Part shown: positions 28,020 to 36,909 of the stretch, one piece after another
How the letters are laid out: the number at the start of each line of letters is the position of its first letter
Numbering within the stretch: position 1 is the stretch's first letter
DNA from: Nocardia aurea
GTDB taxonomy: Bacteria > Actinomycetota > Actinomycetes > Mycobacteriales > Mycobacteriaceae
Direction: 5' to 3'
NCBI RefSeq assembly: GCF_003123685.1
Contig: NZ_QCYJ01000084.1
Coordinates: 620,001-684,000, forward strand
Length of the DNA stretch: 64,000 bases
Notes under the pieces: generated by a model
Seen by the model: only the letters and a program-made list of their open reading frames with translations
Database searches by the model: none
Told to the model about the DNA's origin: nothing
Made by a program: the position numbers and the translations under genes

Positions 28020-28052
28020 GATGAGTCCCGCGCCATGAGCGCGGGACTCATC
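28020..28052. terminator. Perfect 14-bp hairpin between convergent genes
   Basis: Arms GATGAGTCCCGCGC and GCGCGGGACTCATC pair perfectly around a five-base loop. The element lies between the oxidoreductase (stop 27987) and csoR (stop 28135). There is no U tract on either strand. It is probably a bidirectional terminator. Confidence 0.7.
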
Positions 28053-28134
28053 GATCCGCGTGACCACCGACCACCTCGACTGTCGATCGAAATCGTCTCG
28101 GCCGTCGCGGGCGGCTGTCTGCGACGGCCACCGC

Positions 28135-28473
28135 TCAGGAGCGCACCAGCCGGGCGATGGCGTCGGTGGCCTCTTTGATCTTCGCCTCGGCTTCCGGGCC
28201 GCCCGCGACCGCCGCGTCCACCACGCAATGACTGATGTGGTCTTCGAGCAGCCCCATCGCCACCGCCTGCAACGCCTTGGTCATGGCGGAGACCTGGGTG
28301 AGGATGTCGATGCAGTACTTCTCTTCCTCGACCATCCGTTGCAGGCCCCGCGCCTGGCCCTCGATGCGGCGCAGGCGCTTGAGGTAGTCGTCTTTGGCGG
28401 TGATGTAGCCGTGCGGCGCGTGCTCGTCGTGGCAGGGCTGATCCTGGGTGGTGCTCGTCTCGGGGGATGTCAC
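28135..28473 (-). CDS. csoR: CsoR/RicR-family copper-sensing repressor
   Basis: The product is 112 residues and helical. The Cu(I) ligands Cys54, His79 and Cys83 have the exact 25- and 4-residue spacing of M. tuberculosis CsoR (Cys36, His61, Cys65). CsoR represses copper-efflux or copper-storage genes and leaves DNA when it binds Cu(I). GTG 28473 is chosen because GAGGAGAG lies upstream. An exact RicR/CsoR-type operator (TACCC-N5-GGGTA) lies 44 bases ahead of the start, so autoregulation is likely. No copper ATPase, metallothionein or oxidase gene is next to it. Confidence 0.9.
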   Translation of the reverse strand: MTSPETSTTQDQPCHDEHAPHGYITAKDDYLKRLRRIEGQARGLQRMVEEEKYCIDILTQVSAMTKALQAVAMGLLEDHISHCVVDAAVAGGPEAEAKIKEATDAIARLVRS

Positions 28474-28516
28474 CGAAATCTCTCCTCGCTGCCTGCCGGG
28501 TATCGCCGATAGTTGA

Positions 28517-28531
28517 TACCCCCCTAGGGTA
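28517..28531. promoter_or_regulatory. CsoR/RicR operator TACCC-N5-GGGTA
   Basis: TACCC (28517-28521), CCCTA, then GGGTA (28527-28531) matches the palindrome reported for the mycobacterial RicR regulon. On the minus strand it contains TACCCT, a plausible csoR -10, so bound repressor would block the promoter. It lies 131 bases upstream of mtnP on the other side. Confidence 0.8.
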
Positions 28532-28662
28532 CATTTGTTCGAACGGGTTGTCAGGTGGGCGCGTCCCATCATCGCGTGATCGAGGTCGTCACCGGGGTGG
28601 CGGGTGCGCGGATCGGGTACCGGTTTCGTCGGCCGGTTCGGCGATCGGGAGAATACGCAGTC

Positions 28663-29472
28663 ATGAGTTCGCTTCCCCGGCCCGCGATCGCCGTCATCGG
28701 CGGCAGTGGCTTCTACGACTTCTTCGACGACGACGCGACCGATGTCGACGTCGACACCCCGTACGGCACGCCGAGCGCGCCCATCGCGATCGGCGAGGTC
28801 GAGGGCAGGGCGGTGGCATTCCTGCCGCGCCACGGCAGGCAGCACGAATACGCGCCGCATACCCTGCCCTACCTGGCCAATATGTGGGCGCTGCGCTCGC
28901 TCGGGGTGCGGCGGATCTTCGCGCCGTGCGCGGTCGGCAGTCTGCGCGCCGACTGGGGGCCGGGCACCGTGGGTGTGCCCGATCAACTCGTCGACCGGAC
29001 CTCGGGCCGTCCGCAGACCTATTTCGACGGTGGCGGCGTGCACGTGTCCTTCGCCGATCCGTACTGCGACGAACTGCGTTCCGCGGCGATCAAATCCGAG
29101 ATCGAGCAGCTGCCGCTGAAAGCGGGCGGCACGATGGTCGTCGTGCAGGGGCCGCGTTTCTCGACCCGCGCCGAGAGTCGCTGGTTCGCCGGGCAGGGCT
29201 GGGATCTGGTGAACATGACCGGGCATCCGGAAGCCGTCCTCGCCCGTGAACTGGAGATGTGCTACGCCGCCGTCGCTCTGGTGACCGATCTGGACGCGGG
29301 ACTCGAAGAGGGTTCGGGTGTGCACGCGGTCGACGTGTTCGCCGAGTTCAAACGGAACCTCGGGCCGTTCAAGGAACTGATTCGCCGTTCGGTCTCCGCG
29401 GTGACCGGGACCGACACCTGCGACCGCTGCCGTGTTCATGCGGGAGTATCACTGCCGTTCGAATTACCGTGA
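28663..29472 (+). CDS. mtnP: S-methyl-5'-thioadenosine phosphorylase
   Basis: The product is 269 residues and belongs to the nucleoside phosphorylase superfamily 2: AVIGGSGFYDF, the phosphate-site PRHGRQHEYAPHTLPY, PCAVGSL and NMTGHPEAVLARELEM. MTAP splits methylthioadenosine from polyamine synthesis and radical-SAM reactions into adenine and methylthioribose-1-phosphate. A purine nucleoside phosphorylase role cannot be fully excluded from sequence. ATG 28663 lies about ten bases after GGGAG. The gene is divergent from csoR and 63 bases before the epimerase gene. Confidence 0.87.
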   Translation: MSSLPRPAIAVIGGSGFYDFFDDDATDVDVDTPYGTPSAPIAIGEVEGRAVAFLPRHGRQHEYAPHTLPYLANMWALRSLGVRRIFAPCAVGSLRADWGPGTVGVPDQLVDRTSGRPQTYFDGGGVHVSFADPYCDELRSAAIKSEIEQLPLKAGGTMVVVQGPRFSTRAESRWFAGQGWDLVNMTGHPEAVLARELEMCYAAVALVTDLDAGLEEGSGVHAVDVFAEFKRNLGPFKELIRRSVSAVTGTDTCDRCRVHAGVSLPFELP

Positions 29473-29535
29473 GAGACGAGTCCGGCGGGTTCGCTCGCCG
29501 CGAATTCGATGCGGTAGCCGAACAGGGATAGTGAT

Positions 29536-30588
29536 ATGAAAGTGCTGGTGACCGGTGCGGCCGGATTTCTCGGATCGCACGTGCGGCGCGCCCTGGCGGC
29601 GGCGGATCACGAAGTCGTCGCGATCGATGTGATGCATCCCGCCGTGCACGGTAAGGACGCGACGCCGCCGGACGGTGTCTCGCGCGTCGACATCCGTGAC
29701 GCCGCGGCCGTGGAAACGCTCGCTCGCGGCGTCGACGTGGTCTGTCATCTGGCGGGGGTCACCGGCATGACGGGCCCGCCCGAGACGGGCGGACTCGTCG
29801 AATCCGGGCTGAACCCGGCCGAATTCGCGGCCCACAACGACCTCGGTACCGCCGTCCTGCTCGCGGCGATGAGCCGGGCCGGGGTCAAGCGGCTGGTGCT
29901 GGCATCCTCTGTCGACGTCTACGGCGAGGGCCGGTACCGCATGGTGCACGGCGGCTCGTTCTCACCCGGGGTACGGCTGCGCGCCGACCTGGACCGGGGA
30001 ATGTTCGACCATCGCGCACCGCGCACCGGCGAGGTGCTGACCTGGGATCCCGTCGGTGAGGACGCGCCGTCGCGTCCGCGCGGATTCTGCGCGGCGAGTA
30101 AGGCCGCGCAGGAGAACTACGCGCTGTCCTGGGGTTTCGCCACCGGTAACGCTGTCACGGTCCTGCGCTACCACCAGATCTACGGTCCGGGAGCGCATTT
30201 CGGGATCCCCGCGCTCTTCCGCGACGCGCTCGCGGCGGGCAGCGCTACGCGCGTGTTCGAAGACGGCGGCCAGGTCAGGGATTTCCTGCATGTCGACGAT
30301 GCCGCGGCCGCCACCGTCGCCGCCGTGGAACGCGCCCTGCCTGGATTCGTCCCGCTGAATATCGCCTCCGGACACCCCGTCACCCTCTATCAGGTCGCCT
30401 CGACCATGTCGCGGGCCTGCGGCGGCCAGGCCCCCGTCGTCACGGGCCAATATCGCCTCGCCGACATCCGGCATTTCGTCGGTGATCCCGAACGCGCGAA
30501 ACGCGCCATCGACTTCACCGCGACCATCGCCCCGGTACCCGGTTTGGCCGAATTCGCCGCATCCGCCGTGAAATCCGTCGAACCCTGA
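29536..30588 (+). CDS. NAD-dependent epimerase/dehydratase with altered catalytic Tyr
   Basis: This is a 350-residue extended short-chain dehydrogenase. The Rossmann motif TGAAGFLGSH (residues 7-16) binds NAD, and LASSVDVYGEG holds the Ser of the active site. The YxxxK motif reads CAASK, with Cys185 (codon TGC at 30088-30090) in place of Tyr. Downstream segments (LRYHQIYGPGAHFGIPALFRDAL, VFEDGGQVRDFLHVDD) resemble dTDP-L-rhamnose 4-epimerases such as WbiB. With Tyr missing, normal epimerase or dehydratase chemistry is doubtful. A single G-to-A change would restore Tyr. There is no adjoining sugar-nucleotide pathway. Confidence 0.75.
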   Translation: MKVLVTGAAGFLGSHVRRALAAADHEVVAIDVMHPAVHGKDATPPDGVSRVDIRDAAAVETLARGVDVVCHLAGVTGMTGPPETGGLVESGLNPAEFAAHNDLGTAVLLAAMSRAGVKRLVLASSVDVYGEGRYRMVHGGSFSPGVRLRADLDRGMFDHRAPRTGEVLTWDPVGEDAPSRPRGFCAASKAAQENYALSWGFATGNAVTVLRYHQIYGPGAHFGIPALFRDALAAGSATRVFEDGGQVRDFLHVDDAAAATVAAVERALPGFVPLNIASGHPVTLYQVASTMSRACGGQAPVVTGQYRLADIRHFVGDPERAKRAIDFTATIAPVPGLAEFAASAVKSVEP

Positions 30589-30733
30589 ATCGTGGCAGGG
30601 CGCTTCCGGCGAAACTCTCCGCTGCCCTTTCGACTTTGCCCGACCCTCCGACGGCGCGGTGAGTTCGTCCGGCGGCAATGGTGTCGGCCCGCGGACGTCG
30701 GCGGATGATCGCCTCGCGGTGGAAGCCCGGGGC

Positions 30734-30739
30734 TAGGCT
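30734..30739 (+). promoter_or_regulatory. -10 element giving a leaderless FMN reductase mRNA
   Basis: TAGGCT ends six bases before ATG 30746, which puts the expected transcription start on the A of the ATG. No ribosome site precedes the ATG. Leaderless mRNAs are common in this order. A -35 hexamer is not obvious. Confidence 0.5.
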
Positions 30740-30745
30740 CGCGAC

Positions 30746-31306
30746 ATGACCACTCCGCTACGGCTCGAAGTCATCGTCGCCAGTGTGCGACCGGAACGTT
30801 TCGCCCCGGTGGTCGCCGAGTGGTTCCTGCGGACCGTGCGTGCGGATTCCGCCTTCGACACCGGCGTCATCGACCTGATCGACACCCCACTCCCGGTGGA
30901 CCTCACCGAGTCACCGCAGGTCGAAGCTTTTCGGGCCAGACTGGCGGCGGCGGACGCCTTCGTCGCGATCACCTCGGAGTACAACCACGGATATCCGGCC
31001 TCGCTCAAGACCGCGTTCGACACCGCCAAACACGAATGGCGTGCCAAGCCCATCGGATTCGTGTCCTACGGCGGGCTGTCGGGCGGGCTGCGCGCGGTGG
31101 AGCAGTTACGTCAGGTGGTGGCCGAGATCCACATGGTGTCGGTCCGCGAGACGGTCAGTTTCCACCAGGCCAAGCGCGCTTTCGACGCCGCCGGTGAGAC
31201 CCGAGACGGTGCGGCGGTCGACGCGTCGGCTCGTATGCTGCGTCAATTGGCCTGGTGGGCAAGCACATTACGAACGGCGCGGGCCGCCGACCCGTACCCC
31301 GGCTGA
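30746..31306 (+). CDS. NADPH-dependent FMN reductase family protein
   Basis: This 186-residue flavodoxin-like protein has an N-terminal strand and phosphate loop (VIVASVRPERFAP) and the family hallmark TSEYNHGYPASLKTAFD. FSYGG-like SYGGLSGGLRAVEQLR forms the second FMN contact. Such enzymes reduce FMN, quinones or azo compounds with NAD(P)H. The physiological substrate is unknown. The gene is monocistronic and converges on eccE of the second ESX locus, with 27 bases between stops. Confidence 0.85.
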   Translation: MTTPLRLEVIVASVRPERFAPVVAEWFLRTVRADSAFDTGVIDLIDTPLPVDLTESPQVEAFRARLAAADAFVAITSEYNHGYPASLKTAFDTAKHEWRAKPIGFVSYGGLSGGLRAVEQLRQVVAEIHMVSVRETVSFHQAKRAFDAAGETRDGAAVDASARMLRQLAWWASTLRTARAADPYPG

Positions 31307-31333
31307 GCGGTGCGGCTCGGGCGACGGCGGAAA

Positions 31334-32977
31334 TCACTGGTGTTGCATGACCCGTCGACCGCGCGGCTGTCCGATATAGGTGGCCTCGCGGGGGATGGAG
31401 ACCAGCGTCAGATCGACCTGCGCCGTCCCGGTGCGCAGCACCACGTGGTTGCCGATGGCTCCCGGCTGGTGGATCGACAGATCGGGACGCGTCGCGGGCC
31501 AGCCCATCGGATCGCCCGTGACGTAGATGGTCGTGACACCCGCGTGCGGCGCGGGCGCGAGCACCCCGTCCACCACCGTCGCGGTGAAACCCGCGTCGGA
31601 CTGGTGGGTTTCGACCGCGATGGTCAACCGCTCCGGGTTGCCGATGGTCTGCACCAGGTTGTCCCAGGCGCGCGCGCGATCGGTGCGGATCAGGATTCGT
31701 TCGCCGACCGCGAGCGCGCGGAAGACCAACTGCTGGGCCAGATACAGCTCGCCCGCGACGTACACGGTGGAGATACCGGTGCCGACGATTCGGACCGCGA
31801 CACCCTGATTCTCCTCGTCCGACCCGATCAGCTGTCCGCAGCCCGACGACGGAAGATGCAGCGCGGAAAGCACATCGATCGGATATTCGATCATCGGCAC
31901 GGTGTCGTCGACACCGGGGGCCGCCAGCGGCAGGTGGGCGAGCAGCCCGTCGCGATGCCGCCCCGCCATCGAGACCATGCCCGCGAGTTTGCCGCGGTCG
32001 GGCAGTTCCCTGGCGGTGAGACGCCACGCGGCGCCGATACTCACCGAGTCGGCGGAGTTGCCCGGCCGTAGTCGTACCGCGACGGTCGTGCCGCGCGACG
32101 GCGCGACCCACAATTGGGCGAGCAGATCGGAACCGAGCCGTTTGGGATCGACGGCGCTGCCGATATTGACCGCGTTGCCGATCTCGGCGTAGCGCCAGCG
32201 GTGGGTCAGCGCGCGCGGGTCGTAGCCCGCGGTGATCTGGAGGACGGCCTTGCGGATTTCGGGAGCGGTCAGGATGCGCGCGCTGCAATCGGCGTCTTCC
32301 AACGCCCGCATGATCCGCTGCGTCGCAATCGTGACCGCGCGCGAGGCGCCTTCGCTGCCACCGCCGCGCCGGGCCGCTGCTTCCGGGCAGGCGATGGTGT
32401 CGAAGCTGATGGCCAGCCAGACCGCGCGATGGGCGGTGGCGGGCAGCGGACCGAGCAGGGATTCGTAGATCGTGCCCGCGGGCGTGCCGGATCGGCTGCG
32501 GTGTCCGTGACTGATGATGTCGATACCGCTGAGCAGAATGTCGTGCTGGTTCAGGCATTTCGCGAGTTCGGGCAGCGGAAGCAGATGCGACGCGTGCACG
32601 GTGCTGCTGGAGATCCTGGTGAGACCGCCGCGCGGCGGCAGCACCTCGACGACGGTGACGACGCGGCTGCCGTCCCAGTACAGGCCGAGTGAGCGGTCGT
32701 CGGGCCCGCGGAAATCGACGGTGTCGCCGATCTCGTAGTCGCGCTTGCTCAGATAGCGCCACCAGGTGGCGATCCAATCCAGCACGGTGCGTTTGGCTAT
32801 CGGGATCAGCGGGATCAGCGTGAGGGCGATCGCGACGCCGAGGGCGGGCCACTTGTCGAGTCCGGCCAGCAGCGCGACAAGACCGGCGCAAAGTCCGATC
32901 ACCTGTGCTACCAGCAGATTCTGTAGTGAGATGCGACCAAGGAGCGGGCGCGGCCCTGCTCCGGCTGCTTCGGCCAT
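31334..32977 (-). CDS. eccE: ESX-4 type membrane component EccE
   Basis: The product is 547 residues. ATG 32977 follows a GGGGGACG site. The frame runs further upstream, but that part lacks family character and reaches into the divergent promoter. Two N-terminal membrane helices (about residues 17-56) precede the EccE soluble domain (GLYWDGSRVV, LPELAKCLNQHD, LLGPLPATAHRAVW, CGQLIGSDEENQGVAV). M. tuberculosis ESX-4 has no eccE, whereas ESX-4 loci of M. abscessus and other actinobacteria do, so this is the fuller ancestral form. Confidence 0.88.
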   Translation of the reverse strand: MAEAAGAGPRPLLGRISLQNLLVAQVIGLCAGLVALLAGLDKWPALGVAIALTLIPLIPIAKRTVLDWIATWWRYLSKRDYEIGDTVDFRGPDDRSLGLYWDGSRVVTVVEVLPPRGGLTRISSSTVHASHLLPLPELAKCLNQHDILLSGIDIISHGHRSRSGTPAGTIYESLLGPLPATAHRAVWLAISFDTIACPEAAARRGGGSEGASRAVTIATQRIMRALEDADCSARILTAPEIRKAVLQITAGYDPRALTHRWRYAEIGNAVNIGSAVDPKRLGSDLLAQLWVAPSRGTTVAVRLRPGNSADSVSIGAAWRLTARELPDRGKLAGMVSMAGRHRDGLLAHLPLAAPGVDDTVPMIEYPIDVLSALHLPSSGCGQLIGSDEENQGVAVRIVGTGISTVYVAGELYLAQQLVFRALAVGERILIRTDRARAWDNLVQTIGNPERLTIAVETHQSDAGFTATVVDGVLAPAPHAGVTTIYVTGDPMGWPATRPDLSIHQPGAIGNHVVLRTGTAQVDLTLVSIPREATYIGQPRGRRVMQHQ

Positions 32978-33089
32978 GATCGTCCCCCAAGTACCCGATA
33001 TCGACCGCTTCCTACCGGCCGAGCTGAACAACAGTCCCCGCGAACTGTACTGTGTTCGGCGAAGGTGAGCACTGTCCGGGGGAGAGAAG
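32978..33089. promoter_or_regulatory. Divergent eccE/eccB promoter region of the ESX-4 locus
   Basis: These 112 bases contain CGAACTGTAC at 33041-33050, overlapping a -10-like TACTGT at 33048-33053, followed by GTTCG. GAAC...GTTC flanks the -10 as a short inverted repeat. The same ten bases occur in the eccD/eccC divergent region at 38474. A GGGGGAGAG ribosome site precedes the eccB ATG. Confidence 0.45.
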
Positions 33090-34580
33090 ATGCCGTCCAA
33101 ACCTACTACGCGCTGGCAGGTCAGCGGCTATCGCTTCCTGGTCCGCCGGATGGAACACGCCCTGGTCCGCAGGGACGTTCGCATGCTGCACGATCCGATG
33201 CGATCGCAGACTCGCGCGTACGCGGTGGGATTGGTGCTCGGGCTCGTCGTGCTGGCCGGTTGCGGCATTCTCGCGCTGCTTCGCCCCCAGGACAAGATCG
33301 GTTCCAACACCCTGCTGATCGGCAAGGAATCCGGTGGCGTCTACGTGGTCATCGACGACGTGGTGCATCCGGCGCTGAACCTCGCCTCGGCCCGCCTGGC
33401 CTCGGGTGAATCCGGAAAAGCCGTCATCGTCAAGGAATCCGAACTCGGCAAGAAACCACGCGGCCAGCTGATCGGCATTCCGGGCGCGCCCGCTGCCCTG
33501 CGCTACGACAAGGACGGCAGCGGCCGGGCCTGGACGGTCTGCGACGTGCTGAAGGTCGACGGCAGCAAGGATCTCACCACCTCGGTGCTCGCGGGAGACC
33601 CGCAACTGGGCGACAAGGCCTCCGTCCTCGGCGCGGACCAGGCTCTGCTCGTCAAGGCCAAGGACACCGTCTACCTGGTATTCGACGGTAAGCGGGCGCG
33701 CGTGGACATGAACGTCCGCGCGGTCACCGACGCGCTCGGCATCACCGGAGCCACCCCGCGCCCGGTCGCCGAGGGGTTCATCAACACCGTTCCCGAAGTG
33801 CTGCCGATCATCTCGCCGAAGATCGACAATCCCGGCGGCACGGTGACCTACCAGGCCAACAATCACCGCATCGCCGACGTGGTCCAGGTGCCGTCGGAAC
33901 CGGACAAGTACTACGTCGTGCTCGGCGACGGATTCCAGGAAGTGTCGAAGCTGACCGCCGACATCATCCGCAATTCCAATCCCACGCTGTCCGACGACCC
34001 GCGTATCAGCCAGTCGGATCGCACCAATGCCGATGTGTCGCACGCGCTCAAGGTCGAGGACTATCCCAAGCGCGCGCCCAGCATCGTCGAGGTGAAGGAC
34101 CAGCCGGTCAGCTGCATGTCCTGGAAGCCGATTCCCGCGGCGGCCGACAACAAGGACGGCGGCAGGTGGGCCGAACTTTCGGTGATCACCGGTGTGACCC
34201 TGCCGATTCCGGACAGCGCGAAACTGGTGCCGCTTGCCCAGTCCGACGGTTCGGGACCGAACGCCGATTCGGTGTACATCCCGCCGGGCACCGGGGCCTT
34301 CGTGCAGACCACCGGCATCGAGCCGGACAGCCGTCGCAAGGACAGCATGTTCTACATCGCCGACACCGGCGTTCGCTACGGCATCAAGAACGAGGATTCG
34401 CAGAAGGCGCTGGGACTCGACACCGGATCCGGTGTGAAGCCGGAACCCGCGCCGTGGCCGATCGTCGGTCTGCTGGCATCGGGGCCGACCCTGGGACGTG
34501 AAGAGGCGATGGTCGCCCACGACGGGGTGTCTCCCGACGCGTCACCGGCGAAACAGACCGTCGGTAAATCCAGCAACTAG
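33090..34580 (+). CDS. eccB: ESX-4 type membrane component EccB
   Basis: The product is 496 residues. The cytosolic N-terminus VSGYRFLVRR...ALVRRDVRMLHDPMRSQ is almost the same as in the first-locus EccB. One membrane helix (residues about 44-64) leads to the large periplasmic domain with HPALNLASARLA, IPGAPAAL and a conserved Cys pair. It is convergent with the K+ channel gene (5 bases between stops). It serves as the periplasmic arm of the ESX-4 complex. Confidence 0.92.
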   Translation: MPSKPTTRWQVSGYRFLVRRMEHALVRRDVRMLHDPMRSQTRAYAVGLVLGLVVLAGCGILALLRPQDKIGSNTLLIGKESGGVYVVIDDVVHPALNLASARLASGESGKAVIVKESELGKKPRGQLIGIPGAPAALRYDKDGSGRAWTVCDVLKVDGSKDLTTSVLAGDPQLGDKASVLGADQALLVKAKDTVYLVFDGKRARVDMNVRAVTDALGITGATPRPVAEGFINTVPEVLPIISPKIDNPGGTVTYQANNHRIADVVQVPSEPDKYYVVLGDGFQEVSKLTADIIRNSNPTLSDDPRISQSDRTNADVSHALKVEDYPKRAPSIVEVKDQPVSCMSWKPIPAAADNKDGGRWAELSVITGVTLPIPDSAKLVPLAQSDGSGPNADSVYIPPGTGAFVQTTGIEPDSRRKDSMFYIADTGVRYGIKNEDSQKALGLDTGSGVKPEPAPWPIVGLLASGPTLGREEAMVAHDGVSPDASPAKQTVGKSSN

Positions 34581-34585
34581 GGTCG

Positions 34586-35344
34586 TCACTCGGCCGCCGC
34601 GACCGAATCCCGCGCGGTGCGCAGCGCGGCGACCTCGTCGCGCAGCGCCCTGATCTCGGTGACGAGAACGGTGATCTCGCGATCGGTGCTCTCGACATTG
34701 GCTTCGACGTTCTTCAGCTGGTCCATCACCCAGCTGGTGGTGGTGCCGATCGCGAAACTGATCAGGCCGATGCCGAAGGTCATCAGGATCAGCGAGATCA
34801 AACGGCCTTCGGTCGTCACCGGGTACACATCGCCGTAGCCGACCGTGGTCACCGACACCATCGACCACCACAGCGCGTCACCGAAATTGTGGATCTTGCT
34901 GTCTGAGGCGCCGTATTCGGCGTCGAAGAACGCCAGGCTGCACAGCAACAGCACGAGCACCGAACTCACACCGACGAACACCGCCAGCCTGGCTCTGGTC
35001 GTGGTGTTGCGGTTCAGAGTGCCGATCACGAGCATGGCCGCCCGCAACAGCCGCAGCGGACGGAACGGCGGCAGCACCACGATCAGCAGATCGACCGGAT
35101 GGGTGCGCAGGAATCTCCACCTGTTCCCCGACAGCCACAGGCGCACCGCGAAGTCCAGCGCGAATGCCGCCCAGATCGCGAAGTCGACCCGGGTGAGCCA
35201 GGCGTCCAGCCGGGGTGAGGCCCCGGTATCGAGTACCTGCCAGGCGTAGACGCCGAGGAACACGATGGCCAGGACCATCATGGGGATGCCGGTCGTCCGT
35301 TCCCAGATTTCTCGACGGGTGAGCGCGGGCGGTGTTTCGGCCAT
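34586..35344 (-). CDS. Voltage-gated-type potassium channel protein
   Basis: The product is 252 residues with about six hydrophobic segments. The pore carries TTVGYGD (residues 166-172), the K+ selectivity filter, preceded by the pore helix DALWWSMVSV. The fourth helix has spaced Arg residues (RPLRLLRAAMLVIGTLNRN), like a weak voltage sensor. The last ~45 residues form a coiled coil (QLKNVEANVESTDREI...EIRALRDEVAALR) that could drive tetramer assembly. It lies inside the ESX-4 cluster between eccB and mycP, where M. tuberculosis has no such gene. A functional link to secretion is not shown. Confidence 0.85.
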   Translation of the reverse strand: MAETPPALTRREIWERTTGIPMMVLAIVFLGVYAWQVLDTGASPRLDAWLTRVDFAIWAAFALDFAVRLWLSGNRWRFLRTHPVDLLIVVLPPFRPLRLLRAAMLVIGTLNRNTTTRARLAVFVGVSSVLVLLLCSLAFFDAEYGASDSKIHNFGDALWWSMVSVTTVGYGDVYPVTTEGRLISLILMTFGIGLISFAIGTTTSWVMDQLKNVEANVESTDREITVLVTEIRALRDEVAALRTARDSVAAAE

Positions 35345-35459
35345 GGTTTACCTGTGTCGTTTCGGCTGCGATATCGGCATCACCGCAGGTCGGTCCGCTG
35401 AGGCTACCGGTTGCCGACGCGCGGCGGCAGCCCGGCCGCGCCGCCGTCACATGACGTGG

Positions 35460-36863
35460 TCACATGTCGTCGCCACGGACCCCGAAGCGCCGCCGGATCG
35501 GGAAGGACGCCAGGTAGCCCAGAAGCAGTGTGCCCGCGATGATCCCGGTGCCGATGAGCGCGACATCGCGCGCCCGATTGTCGGGGGGCGGCGGCGCGGC
35601 GGGTACCGCCAGTTGCCTGCTCTTGGGGGGAGTCGGGGTCTTGGGCGGGAGCGGTCCCGTCACCTCGTCGGTCAGCGCGGCGATCGGGTCGACCGCCCCG
35701 TAGCCGATGTATTTGTTCCATCCCTCGGCGGGCGCGTGTGCCGTGGCCTGGATCCGCCTCATCACCTCGCGGGCGCTGAGTTCAGGGAAACGCGCGCGGA
35801 CCAGCGCCACCACGCCGGACACGATCGGGGTCGCGAAACTGGTTCCCGAGATCGGTCCCTGCTCACCGCGCTGGTTGAGCGCGCCGACGGCGGTACTGCT
35901 CCCGCGCGGATCGAGTGAGACCATGTTCTCGCCGGGGGCGGCCACGCTGAGCCACGGACCGGGCACGGTGAATTTCGACGGCGCCCCGTTCGCGTCGATC
36001 GAGCCGACGGACAGGACGTAGTCGTCCCAACGCGCCGGGACGACGTTCATGGTGGTCTTGCTCCACGGGTCCGCCGTCGGGTCGAGCGGATCGAACACCG
36101 TGTTCTCGGTTTTGCACGTATCCGTGTTGCCCGCCGCCGCCACGACGACGACGTCCTTCTCGACGGCGTATTGCAGTGCCGCGCCGATTTTTCCGTCGAC
36201 GTTGTTCTCCGAGCCGCACCAGACCTCGGAGATGTTGATCACGGTGGCGCCCCGGTCGACCGCCCGCACGATGGCCGAAGCCATGGTGCCCAGATTTCCG
36301 TAGCCCTCGGGCAGGTCCTCGGGCGACTTGTTCCGGCTCGCGCCTTCCTTCTGATACATCTTGCTGGTCTGGCGGATGGTCATGATCCGCGCCGAAGGAG
36401 CGACGCCGGCGAAACCCTGGCCGTCGATCCTGGACGCGGCGATCAGTCCGGCGACGAAGGTGCCGTGACCGTCGCAGTCCTCGGTGCCGTCACCGACCTG
36501 GGCGACGTAGTCACCGGCCGCGTCCAGGTCGGGCAGTCGCGGGTGTCGTGCCACGCCGGTGTCGATCACCGCGACGACCTGGCCCTCGCCCTGGGAGAAC
36601 TTCCAGGCACGCTCCAGATCCAGTGAGCGTTGCGCGGTGGGGATCGTCGAACCGCTTCCGCCGGTGACGATATCCGCGCAATTGGAATTCGCCGGCCGTT
36701 CGGTCTTCTCGGGCGGCACGGCGGGATCGCCGGACGGGCGTGCCGCCGGATCCACCGCGGGCGGGCGCTCGGCGTGCGCGACACCGTGCCCGGCGCCGAG
36801 CCCGAGCGACGCGCTCAGACCGAGCGTGACAGCGACCGCGACGATTCGCAGGGGCACCTTCAC
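35460..36863 (-). CDS. mycP: ESX-4 type mycosin MycP
   Basis: The product is 467 residues. GTG 36863 is chosen because GCGAGG lies upstream and a signal peptide (VKVPLRIVAVAVTLGLSASL..., cleavage near AHAE) begins there. The subtilase triad is Asp101 (IDTG), His133 (DGHGT) and Ser342 (GTSFA). A C-terminal membrane helix (LIGTGIIAGTLLLGYLASF) and a short basic tail follow a proline-rich linker. It lies 46 bases after eccD and probably forms an operon with it. Confidence 0.9.
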   Translation of the reverse strand: MKVPLRIVAVAVTLGLSASLGLGAGHGVAHAERPPAVDPAARPSGDPAVPPEKTERPANSNCADIVTGGSGSTIPTAQRSLDLERAWKFSQGEGQVVAVIDTGVARHPRLPDLDAAGDYVAQVGDGTEDCDGHGTFVAGLIAASRIDGQGFAGVAPSARIMTIRQTSKMYQKEGASRNKSPEDLPEGYGNLGTMASAIVRAVDRGATVINISEVWCGSENNVDGKIGAALQYAVEKDVVVVAAAGNTDTCKTENTVFDPLDPTADPWSKTTMNVVPARWDDYVLSVGSIDANGAPSKFTVPGPWLSVAAPGENMVSLDPRGSSTAVGALNQRGEQGPISGTSFATPIVSGVVALVRARFPELSAREVMRRIQATAHAPAEGWNKYIGYGAVDPIAALTDEVTGPLPPKTPTPPKSRQLAVPAAPPPPDNRARDVALIGTGIIAGTLLLGYLASFPIRRRFGVRGDDM

Positions 36864-36909
36864 GACAGCGCCTCGCTCATCCTCATCGCTTTCGGCTCGT
36901 TGCCCGCAC

